DNA from: Sclerurus mexicanus
Lineage: Eukaryota; Chordata; Aves; Passeriformes; Furnariidae
NCBI GenBank assembly: GCA_013396755.1
Contig: VWZF01001846.1
Coordinates: forward strand, 124,001 to 188,000
Direction of reading: 5' to 3'
DNA: 64,000 bases
The notes under the pieces were generated by a model. It worked only from the letters and a program-made list of their open reading frames with translations. It did not search any database and was not told the origin of the DNA. Shown piece after piece: positions 1 to 10,510 of the stretch (position 1 is its first letter; each line of letters starts with the position of its first letter). A program made the translations under genes and the position numbers.

Positions 1-109
1 AGAAAAGGGAGTAACTAAGAATGTATGTGCATTAATTTCCAGGAGCACCATGCATCCTATGCATTAATAACATGGGAATCATGTGATTATAGTTTCATGC
101 AATCATAAC
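1..109 (+). repeat. Direct repeat, copy 1 (about 108 bp)
   Basis: This segment recurs at 406-514 in the same orientation. By eye the two copies differ at about 11 of 107 positions, so the duplication is old. Both begin AGAAAAGGGAGTAA and both end near TAGTTTCATGCAAT. Copy 1 starts at the first base of the window, so the repeat may extend upstream. I do not recognise it as a known transposon. It could be one arm of a local tandem duplication with a period near 405 bp. Confidence 0.85.
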
Positions 110-245
110 GTTTAATACTGAAGTTGAGAATGTGTATTATGTTTTATAGCCTAGATAATCAAGCAGAATGGGATTGAACCTAGAAGTATGATTCCTGTCA
201 ACTTATTGTCACCGACATAATTTCTGTTATATGCCTTCAATGGCT

Positions 246-328
246 TTCACAGAATCACAGAACAGTTGGGGCTGGAAGAAACTTCTGAAGATCATCTGGC
301 TTTACTTTTCCTACTCAAGCAGGGTGAG
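246..328 (-). mobile_element. CR1 LINE 3' tail fragment
   Basis: The start, TCACAGAATCACAGAA, followed by a GGGGCTGGAAGAAAC-like stretch, ATCATCTGG and CTCAAGCAGGGT, follows the antisense 3' tail of avian CR1 elements. The 3' end lies at the low coordinate, so the element is on the minus strand. The middle is degraded to a T-rich stretch. It lies between the two direct-repeat copies. Confidence 0.65.
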
Positions 329-405
329 TCTTTCTTTTGCTAATACTTTTTTATTTTTTTCATTTTCACCACAAACATCTGTGAGAAAAGAAATATACAT
401 ATTAC

Positions 406-514
406 AGAAAAGGGAGTAAGTACGAATGTATGTGTATTACATCCCAGGAGCACTATGCATCCTATGCGTTAATGACATAGGAATCATGTGATTATAGTTT
501 CATGCAATTATACT
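406..514 (+). repeat. Direct repeat, copy 2 (about 108 bp)
   Basis: Second copy of the segment at 1-109, about 10% diverged. Similarity fades quickly after position 514, although TTTAA and AAGTT words still line up loosely for another 20-30 bases. Confidence 0.85.
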
Positions 515-3059
515 GTATTTAACTTAAAGTTCTGATATTTACAATTATTTTGATTATTTTTTTAATATGGAGCAGTATTCATTAATGTAACACATGAATT
601 TTGACAAGATATGGAGCAAAGACAGCAGGTCAACAGAACAGAAACAAAATGATATGCCATGACTATAGTATGAAGACATAAGACTATTTTTAATCAAGAA
701 AAGTCACAAGTAACATTATTTTGATAAGAATATAGCAGGAAAAAAAATTGCTTTTAGCAAATTATCACACTGGTGTCCTATAGGGAAATGCACAAAAAAA
801 GTAAAAACTCAAGCTGAATAGATTTTTTTTTTTTAATTTAAAAATGTTATGCCTTGTAGCACTAGCATGGGTTGGGGCTTCTTAAACATTACTTTAAAAG
901 GAATAGACAAGAAAGGGGAGTAATTTAAGGGTAAATGAACTGTCCAGAGAACCTCTGAGAGTGACAGGCTGTAAGTCACTGCAACAAGTGGCAGCCAGTT
1001 GTTCAGCACTGTGGAAATCGTGATGAGTTGATTTCAGCTGACTGTGTCTTCCATTGTTTGAAACCCAAAGAGAGACCATAGACAAGCTCCGATACAGAAC
1101 CAATCCCACACTGTCTTCAGGAGTAACTAAGATATAGCAGAGCGGACCCCATGGCCCAGGCACAGAACCATGTACCACAGATCTAGGACTCCTGTGAGGC
1201 CTTGCTTAATATTTTCTCCCTCCTGTAAGACAGAGGGCATATCACTCAAAATTAAATATAAAAATGTTTTGGTGTTGAGCACATTTACTCTCCCCACTGA
1301 CAATTAGGTCTTATACTGTTATAATACTGTAATAATGGGACTAGAATTTTGGAAAATTTTGATAAAGAGGACAACTGTATTTCCAAAAAAAAATTCTTGA
1401 TTTTTTTTTTTTTGAAAGTAACATGATTATTCATCCTGCCACAGTTTTGAACAACATATATAAAGATTACTTCAAAATCTTATTAAATATTAATCTTATT
1501 GCATTAAAAATTACCTACATTTATCTGAATACATAATTGAAGTTAGAGTTCACACCCAAAAGAGAAGAACTCTGTCTCTCTGTTGCCATATATTAGTGCA
1601 AAATGCCCTTTATTGAATGAATCTTGATCCACTGAATTTTTGACCTGAAGCTACAGGAATATCCAGATGTTTTCTGATGTGTGAGATCTTAAGGAATCTT
1701 TTTTAAATCGATTTACATTTGCTTATGCATGAGAGTGAATGCTTCTCACTATCATAACAAATCTATCTGCCAGAACTATTTCACTGGGATAAATTTTACT
1801 AAGGTGGTCTTGCCAATTACAATTAAAGGTGTGGCAATCATGTTTCAAATAACAAATTGCCCATACCTAGTCTTCTGTGACATAATGGAAATGAGGAAAT
1901 TGTTCTGTCAATTACAATTAGAGGGCTAAATACCACGGTGAGAGGTCAGTCAGCTTTTGGCTGAACAGAACAAGTCTCAGGAACATGCCTTCAACACTAT
2001 GTAATATTAATGTACCAAAACAATAAACTGTCTAGTGTCATTCTATCAATATGAATAAAATAATATTAGAGGTATTACAAATCAAATATTTAAAATGAGA
2101 CAGGTGATTTTCTGGGAAAAAATTAAATGCTTTAAATTTTCTTTAATAATTAACTTTGCCTTTTTTTTTTAAATTGGAAAATATATTAATGCAAAAAAGA
2201 GTGTCACAGAGCTGGCAGAAGTACTGTGAGAAAGTACTAACATTGATTGATCAGCAATATAGATAGTAAAAGGCATGTGTTTCACACAGACAGTGAACAA
2301 GTTTGATCAACAAGATGAAGCTAAAATATTTAGATGCTTAAGCAAAGAGGAAAAATAGAATTTTAGCCATTTAAGCACAATATGAAAAATGAAAAAGAAA
2401 ATTAGACATCATCAAAGAGCACAAAAGTGTACATTTCCATTTTCAGGGAGAAAGAATAGCAAACATGATGTCTGGAATAGAATTGCGCTGGACTGTCTGG
2501 TTTAGTTTGAGGGGGTTTTCCTTCTTTTTTTTTTTTTCCTCTTGCTTCCACTGCTGTTTTCTTTGAGAAGGCATGAACACCTGGAAGAACGGGAAATTGC
2601 TTATTTCCTGGGGAATTCTTAGGCATCATTAAGGAGGCCAGTTTCCATTAACTGTAAGATATGGCAGGTTAAAGGATCACAGACAAGAGTAAGCACCTGA
2701 AACCAAAGAAGTTGATACAAAGAGAGTTAGGTAACATGAACAGTCAGAGCCTCACAGAAGAATAAAAAATTCTTTCCTAGGGATAAAAGTAGACTGTGGT
2801 ATGATACAATAATTGAATTTAATAAAACCAAAACTGGAGGAAAGTTCTGACTTAGTAGGACATCTTGTACAAATGGAGAGTAATTTATGATCCATTTTTT
2901 TTCCATACTGTCTTACCTATATACTCTTAGATTTTTATATTTTAAAATAATGTATTACTGTTTAATATTTTCCTTAAATTTGTGTCTTGACTCAGTTTTA
3001 TTTTTTTACCCTGTCTGATAAATTTGTTACAAAAGTATACAGGAAAATAAAATAATACA
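515..3059. other. AT-rich unique sequence, no gene seen
   Basis: AT-rich with scattered poly-T and poly-A runs (for example around 1400 and 2525). Open frames are under 100 codons and show no recognisable motif. The word CAATTACAATTA occurs near 1814 and near 1909, probably by chance. I see no repeat family here. Confidence 0.6.
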
Positions 3060-3860
3060 GGTCTGTAAGGACTTAAAGAGCGCAGTTGCCTGTCTCAAAC
3101 ACTGTCAAGGTCACAGAAGAAACTTGCCATAAGATATCACCACAGTGGAAACTTGAGATAAGCACAGAAGGGAGGAATTTGTGACATGAAGACACTAATT
3201 CCAGGCCTGGCAGAGGTGAGATCTGGTTATCACATCCTGCTTAATATATCCAGACTAAAATTCCCACTGTGACAAACTGTGGGAAAGGAAGCAACTACTC
3301 ATACACCTGTTACCTCAGCTGATGAGACAGATAGCATCTGTGACCTCCCAACAATCATCGAAGCGCCCCCAGACATTTTTCTGGGGCTTTCCACCAGAGG
3401 AATGCACACGATCTGCAGCATCAAAACCTCTGCCACCAGGGGGAATTCCCACCTCAGCCTGATCATAAATTAGTCTATTGAACTCCGTGTTTCATGGATT
3501 TTCCCCACTCTCAATGTATCAAGACTGTGACCATCCCTTTGATCAATGGACATCTGAATTGCAGTGACAAAGTCTCATCACTGGATCCATGGGGGTGATA
3601 TCTTTCCTCTCCACTATCTCATTTTATCCTTTCTTTCTCTTTATTTTCCTTATATATTTTCTTGAGCGATATTTTCATATTTTTATATTGCCATATTACT
3701 ATAGATAATAAAAAAAGTCTATATACCTCCTTTAAATTGCAACCAAATTGTTCTAAAATATACATACACTTGTTATTCATTGTTGTTTTACTCTAATCCA
3801 CCCCAAGGTGGATGTATCAACAAGAACCTGTTACCCTGCCTTTATATGCCTGTCATAATA
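3060..3860 (+). mobile_element. Possible degraded LTR-like element
   Basis: This block is clearly less AT-rich than its surroundings from about 3060 to 3600. A pyrimidine-rich stretch follows (about 3605-3665), then AATAAA-like words near 3707 and another less AT-rich piece at 3795-3845. That order resembles old avian retroviral LTRs, but I cannot fix TG...CA ends or a target duplication. The 64-codon frame inside it matches nothing I know. It could equally be unique sequence. Confidence 0.35.
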
Positions 3861-4599
3861 AGGTCAAACAGCCTCAAAACTCTGTCCATATGGAGTCCTG
3901 TCAGAAGAAGTGCAAAAGCTATAGAGATAATCATGTAGTGTAATATTTCTAAAACAGGCTGATAAACCAATAAGACAGGACAGTATGAATAAAGCACCTT
4001 CTCTATAACTCAGAAGATGTATTAGCAGAGATACTATATTGAGAAATTACCCTAGTGTTGAGATTTGACACTGCTTGTGTCATCTCTTCTATCTGTTTGT
4101 TTGGACAATGGGTGACTATCCAAGCATTTGGCAAATAAGAAAATCTCTGTTTCAACTGAAAATATAATGATATATGTGTAAAACAGGGGATTAGAGATAA
4201 TACTGATGAAAATGTTTAAAGTCCTTCAAAGAAGATTTGTTTTAACTGTCAAACTAATACTGACTGGACTGACATTCATTGTCAACATACTGTAGCAATG
4301 GTTACTTCTTACTCAGTATCAATTATTACCACTACCTGTACAAAACAATGAGCCTTAAACAAATTCATTCCAAATGTATTGCTTTCATTTCAGACAGACA
4401 AATATGAAAATAAGCAAACAAGGGTTTCCAAAAGCAGTTATTTTACTTTTAGGTTGTTGATTATTATAATAAGGCATCTTTTGAATTACTGTTAGCATTT
4501 TTGTCCCCGAAGAATTTCTTCTACATTTAGTATATTTAATTTTTTCTATTGATCCAAAAGATCAACCCAAAATCTTTCAAAATTACATCTTTTGCAATA
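3861..4599. other. AT-rich unique sequence
   Basis: No gene, RNA or repeat recognised. AT-rich throughout. Confidence 0.55.
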
Positions 4600-6480
4600 T
4601 TCATAGAATCTTGGATTAGTTAGGTTTGGAAGGGGTATTAAAAATCACCTTCTTCCAATCCCACTCCTGTCATGGGCAGGGATGCCATCTCCTAGACCAG
4701 GTGGCTCAAAGTTTCATTCTACTTGGCTCTGAACACTTCCAGGAATGGGGCACCCACAACTTCTCTCGACAACTTGTTCCACTGTCTCATCATCCTCACA
4801 TTAAAGAATATCTAATCTAAACCTACTCTCAGTTTAAAGCCATTACCCCTTGTCCTGTTACTACATGCTCTTCTCAAAAGTCCCTCTTCACCCTACTTGC
4901 AGGTCCCCTTTAGGTACTGGAAGGCTCTTATAACGTCTCCTCAGAGCTTTCTTTTATCCAGCCTGAACAATCCCAACTCTCATCCTGTCTTCATAGGAGA
5001 GGTGTTCCAGCTGTCTGATCCACTTAGTGACCCTCCTCTGGACTTGAGCCAACAAATCCATGTTCTTCTTATGTTGGAGGCCCCAGAACTGGATGTAGTA
5101 CTTTAGGTAGGGTCTCACAAGTAAAGAGTAGAGATATCTCCCTTGACATGCTGACCATGATTCTTTTGATGAAGCCCAGGATATTTTATCATCTGCAAAA
5201 TATGTTGCTGAGTCATGTTGACCTGCTCATCCACCACAACCTTCAAGTCATTCTTGTCAGATGTGCTTTCAATCTGTTCTTCACGCAGCCTGTAGTTGTG
5301 CTTGAGATTGCCCTGAACCGAGTGCCAGACCTTGCACATGGCCCTGTTGAACCTTGTGAGGTTTGCATAGGCTCACTTCTCAAGGTCCCTCTGGATGGTA
5401 TCCCTTCCCTTCATTATGTCAACTGCTCCACACAGACAAGTGCCACTGGCAATCTAGATGAGGGTGCACTCAATCCCACTGTCCATGTCACTGACAGAGA
5501 TGTTAACAGGGACAATGTCAATAGCAATTCCTGAAGCACACCCCTAGTCACTGGTTTCCACTTAGACATTGAGCTGTTGACCACACTTCCAAGAGAGAGC
5601 AACCATCCAGCCAATTCCTTGTCTGCTGAGTGGTTCATTTGTTAAACCCATGTCTTTCCACTTTAGAGACAAGGATGTTTTGTAGGACAGCGTTAAATGT
5701 TTTGTACAAATCCAGGCAGATGATGTTAGTATCTCTTCCCTTATCCACAAATATTTTAACCCAGAGGATCCAGGTCTTTTTTTACCTTTTTAAAAACTGG
5801 GAGTTGTGTTTCCCCTTTTCTGGTCAGTGGAAACTTCATTAGTCTCCCACAACCTTTCAAACGTTATAGATAGTACGTCAGCCCTTTTGTTTGCTAGTTC
5901 CCTCAGAACCTATCAAAGCACCTCATAGGGTTGCATGGACTTGTTCACCTTCAGGCTCTTGAACCTGATCTTCTTCTACAGTGAATGGTTCTTCATTCAC
6001 CCAGTCCCCACCTTTGCTTTCTGAAACTTGGGTGCTGCAGCTGCAGCATTTACCAGTGAAGAATGAGGTAAAAAAGTAATTGAGTAACTCAACCTTCTCC
6101 ATAACCCAGGTAGCCAGGTCTCACTTTTCCTTCAGTAGTGTCCACATTTTCCCTAGTCTTCCTTTTGTCATCCATATACTTACAGAAGCTCTTCTCATAG
6201 CCCATGATGTCATTTATTTCTACCAGGACTTTAACCTTCCTAACTTGATCCCTGGCTGCTTGGGCAATCTCTTGGTCTTCCTCCCAGGCTACCTGTTCAT
6301 GCTTTCACCCTTGGTAGGCTTCCTTTCAGTGTTTGAGTTTGTCTTGGAGTTCTTTGGCAGTACATGCAGACTTCCTGGTGTTTTAGCTTGATTTTCTCTT
6401 TGTTGAGATGCATCACTCCTGAGTTTGGAGGAATTGATTCTTGGATATTAGCCAGTTTTCCTGGACCCCTCTTTCCTATT
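4600..6480 (-). mobile_element. CR1 LINE, 5'-truncated, with internal RT deletion
   Basis: The 3' tail starts with TCATAGAATC, the complement of GATTCTATGA. Reading the minus strand upward gives the CR1 3' region and then decayed RT: a frame ending near 5115 carries LKHNYRLREEQIES and VDEQVNMTQQ, and one at 5638-5414 carries VNSSMSKWKPVTRGV. Both match the C-terminal half of CR1 RT, with stops and shifts between them. Beyond about 5770 the sequence jumps to the endonuclease-RT linker, seen as KSFCKYMDDKRK at 6197-6158. The segment that should hold the first RT motifs is missing. It cannot encode a working RT. Open frames of up to 128 codons on the plus strand are antisense shadows. The far 5' edge near 6480 is approximate. 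Confidence 0.9.
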
Positions 6481-6857
6481 AGTTATAATATCACTATCAC
6501 AAGGACGTTGCCAGATCTACAAAGTAGTTCTGAGAAAACAGCATAAAATGAAAAATACACATTAATTCACTCATCATTCAAATTTTAATTAATTCTCACT
6601 AGCTTTTGGACTTTGTATTAAATTCAGTGGTTTTTATCTGCACTAGATAGGCACAGCAATATCCTCTTGGATCACCTAGGATACACCTGTTTTGTGATCT
6701 TTGAGTGATTTTAGTTATGCAATAGACATTTGAATTCCTCAACATAGAAAAGACAGTGTATGAACAGGAATGATAGGGGTATTTAAACACCTTAGTAACA
6801 ACTGTATTCTGTATAAAATACACCTTAAATTTCTTAAGTGTGAAGCCATCCATGAAT

Positions 6858-7085
6858 TATCACAGAATCAGGAAATGGTTCATGGTAAAGGGATGTCTGG
6901 ATGTCATTTAGCCCAACCTGCTCAAGCAGAACCACCGATTTTTCAGAACCATGTCTAGACAGCTTTTGAATAACTCCAAGGGCAGAAACTCCACAACCTC
7001 TATGGATATCCTGTGCCAATGCTTGGTCTTCCTCACAGTAAAATGCATTTTCTGATTCTGATATAATATTATCTTTCTCCTGGGA
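6858..7085 (-). mobile_element. CR1 LINE 3' fragment
   Basis: Starts ATCACAGAATCAGG and continues with words such as CAACCTGCTCAAGCAG, CATGTCTAGACAGC and CCACAACCTCT, the antisense tail of a CR1 subfamily different from the preceding copy. Ends near CTCCTGGG at about 7083. Its frame on the minus strand is short and broken. Confidence 0.8.
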
Positions 7086-9115
7086 AAAAAAAATGAATTG
7101 TATCATTCACTCCAAAGATTTTCCTATGTTTTATTAACATTGACCCTGAAGTATCTCAAGATAAAAAAAGAGATAGTGTGAAATTTTTAATCTGATTAGG
7201 TCAATTGGAGTTTCTCCATAGACTTCAAAAAGGTGAAAAATTTACTGATAGTCTGATTTCTCAGAAAATCTAGTAACATTGGATTAACAGACAACTGGAA
7301 ATATGATTAGAGACGGATGAATTTTTATTTAAATTAGGCAATATAGCTATTGCTAAGCTATTCAATGTAACACAGGAACATCTGGATTCTATATACATAA
7401 CTTTGATGAACTTTTAGAATTAAAAACCTATAGAAATGCCATGTTTCACTCAATTAAAAATATTTAATTTGAAAATCTATACTCACGTAATAATACCAGT
7501 GCTTTTTGCCTAGATTCAAGTTGCAATAGAGATATATGGTATCTTGCAGATCTGAATTTTAGAACACTGATGCTTTTAATTACCAGTTATAATGAAAAAA
7601 TCATGTAGCTCTGGAAGAAACTATCTCATTAACATCAATATTTTCAGGTTGATAATAATTTCTAGCACTATGTTTTTTACATGTGCCTTATGATTTACTT
7701 GACAGACTTACTGTATCTAATGGAGACACTTTAAATAACAAAAAAATATGGTTTCCTTATTTGCTTTTTTAAACTTATTTGGGATTCACAAAAACACTTT
7801 TATTTTACTATCTGGCTACATAACTCTAAATATCACTATACAGTTTGATCTGTTCTGGCTATATTCTATCTGAAACATGCTGGCTTCTTGTCCAACAAAT
7901 TAGCTTCAAATTGTTTCTTCAGATTTGTAACCCTTTCTTTAAAAAACAACAACAAAAAAAAAAGGGATGGAAGAACACCTTATCCATCAGCAATATGTGA
8001 ATGTCCAGCAGTATAATAGATAAGCTGAGCAACCTGGCTTTGACAACTTTATTCATTCACATTCCACACATAAGACATCATTTGTTAAAGTTATTGTATG
8101 CTGGTTATTATTTCAGCCATGTTCACCCCCTCAAGACTTATTAGAGCACTAACAGGTTTGGAAAAGTATTATTTTATAGCAGAGATCTTTGATGGGTCAG
8201 ATATTAATTAGAGAATAAAGAAATTCGTACTGAAATACTCCATGCCATTTTGACCCGTCTGCATTGTACTGCAACACTGAGACATATTCAGTGCTATATT
8301 CTCCAAAAATTAATGAACATACAGTTGAAGAGAAGATTCAGTGAGATATTTATATCTGTCTTTTTTTTTCCTTGTGAGTCTGATGGTGTGCCTCCCCCTG
8401 AGCCTGACCTTTATTTCTCACAACACTGTTCAAGTGGTAACCACCAGCAGCAGTTGTAATGGATGCATGTGATCATAACGGTTGCATACGACTCAAATTA
8501 GATCTGTGTGAGACAGATAACAACACAGTAGCCAAGGGCTGATCTAAGCAGTTCACCCATCTAACCAGAATGCTGCTCAAGGTCTGATTCAAGTCAAGTA
8601 TGGAATAAACTAATACCTGCAGTTGATATGCAAATATGACCATAAGTATGTCTGGAATGAATTTACCTTTTGGCTAAATATCTCAAAATACCCAGTTTCA
8701 AAAAACAAAACACACAATAAAAGCACTCTGTGTTGGGTTAAACTTTGACTTCCCAATTTCTTTCCCATTGGATTGTAACATTCATCTGGATGAGGGAAAA
8801 CTCAAGTTCAAGCAGGTTGTCTCAAGGCACACCTAAATTCCAGACATAGAAATTGGAAGCTTTTCCTTTTAAACCTTCTGGGAACTTCTGTATGTTAGAC
8901 GTGTACATGTTTTTGAGTACCTTTGAAACAGGTTGTAAAACATTCATCGTGTTGAAACTATCTATGCCCTATAGATCAAGATTCTGGGAATATAACAGAA
9001 CTTCAAAGGGCATTGCAGCTTCAAAATTGAGTTTAATTAGTTATTTATTAAGCCAGATTAATGGATGAGGAAAAAATGAACAAGACCTAAATTACCTTTC
9101 ATTGTATCTGTTGTT
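7086..9115. other. AT-rich unique sequence
   Basis: No gene or repeat recognised. Open frames of 60-70 codons here have no motif, and neither base composition nor codon use suggests an exon. Confidence 0.55.
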
Positions 9116-9420
9116 ATGAATTGGAGAATGTCTCCACACTCACATGACTGTCACTGCCTGGTAGAATCTGCTACTGGTTTGGGCAGTGCTGCCATCCAGG
9201 CAGGGGCTACCAGAAGGAGCCTCCAGGGCAGAAGACAAACACATTCACTGACTTTCAAGTGGGGCCCCAGAAGAGAGGACAAGAAAATCCCACCACTGTA
9301 ATCTTCTGTCTTGCAGCGAGGGCCACAGGATGCTAGAAGCTTGTTGTAATTGCCACAGACAGGTTCTTCTCAAGGAAGATGGTGCTGTCAGATTTTGGAC
9401 TCAAAGGAATATTGGAAGGT
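9116..9420. other. Unidentified GC-richer block
   Basis: A 300 bp island of mixed composition in AT-rich DNA. A pyrimidine-rich acceptor-like word, TCTTCTGTCTTGCAG, ends at 9317. The following 105 bases are open in one frame, up to a GTGAAC that could be a weak donor near 9420. There is no start codon context, no recognised domain and no neighbouring exon. It may be a decayed repeat or a conserved noncoding segment. Confidence 0.3.
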
Positions 9421-10422
9421 GAACATAATAAACAGAGAAAAAGTGTAAATTTAACTCATAGGGAGTTTTTACTGAATTAGATAATTCCAACTATTTCATC
9501 ATTAAAACATCAAATGCACTGTCATTGGCTTCATATATGTGTTGTGTTACCTTTGTCCACAGCAATAGACATAGTGCTTCAACTTTTACATACAGCTCAG
9601 ATATGCCAGCTGTGTACAGATTGACCATCGACATCTCCCTGTGAATAAGTACTAGATATTTCCCTGGTCAGTCTTCTATTAGTCCTGGTATGAGAAGTCT
9701 AGCCACTTAAATATGCTGTATAGGAAGTTTCAGATAACTAAGTGTTCTCTGTGCCAAGGCATATGGCACCTACCTACATTCTTCAATTTAGTTCTGAGTT
9801 CCTTTTGCAGATACTCTTCATAGACAATGAGAGCACAGCGATAAAGGAAGCTGAAGTGCAGTAAGTGAAAACTGATGAGTGGTATGAAAAATTCAAGTAA
9901 TATGAATTGCTGGAACCAGAGGGTAGCCATCTGACAGTCCTTACAGAACTAAAATTCAAAATATGAGCATCATGGGTGAACTATGCCTTTTTAAAATAAA
10001 GCTTCTTCTGCATGTAGTGAGGTCCCTATTGGATTTCTGTCTATAAAAGAGAAACCAAAGAAGGAAATCCAAATTAGAAGTTGGATAGTTTCTCCACAAT
10101 TCCCTGGAAACCCACGGCTTGATTTAAAGTCAAAGAAAGGTTGCTCTGGTTTTCTCTGTGTTCAGATTTTTTGCTTCTATTCAGCAAAGATACTTGAGAA
10201 CAGAAAGCATGGCATAACTACAAATTAGGTAGTTACATGATATGTGATATTTGCTGTAGGTGTAGGTGATCTTGTGAACTGAGTTTGCATATGCATATTA
10301 CTGAAGTTATTTTTGCTATTGTCAGATTTATAATTACCATTTCACATCTACTCCTGACTGCACCTTCTGTGTGTGAGGCAATTTCCATTTAGAATCACAC
10401 TGGGAATTGAATACTGAGCTGC

Positions 10423-10446
10423 AAGACCTTCATATTTGAAGGTCTT
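10423..10446. repeat. Perfect 10-bp inverted repeat, 4-base loop
   Basis: AAGACCTTCA at 10423-10432 and its exact complement TGAAGGTCTT at 10437-10446 flank the loop TATT. Transcribed DNA or RNA here would fold into a tight hairpin. No U-tract follows, so it is not a simple terminator. A short palindrome of this size can arise by chance in 64 kb. Confidence 0.8.
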
Positions 10447-10491
10447 TCCCAAGAAACAACCTCCCATCCCTGAGCATTGAGCAATGGGGGG

Positions 10492-10510
10492 AAAAAAAAA
10501 AAAAAAAAAA
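10492..10510 (+). repeat. Poly-A run (19 A)
   Basis: An uninterrupted A tract after a GGGGGG run. I see no processed pseudogene immediately upstream that would explain it as a retrocopy tail. Confidence 0.8.

Noticed and set aside
5148..5534. 128-codon plus-strand frame
   Set aside because: Antisense shadow of a CR1 reverse-transcriptase remnant.
6080..6391. 103-codon plus-strand frame with hydrophobic segments
   Set aside because: Antisense to the endonuclease-RT linker of a CR1; the hydrophobic look comes from the complement of Lys/Glu codons.
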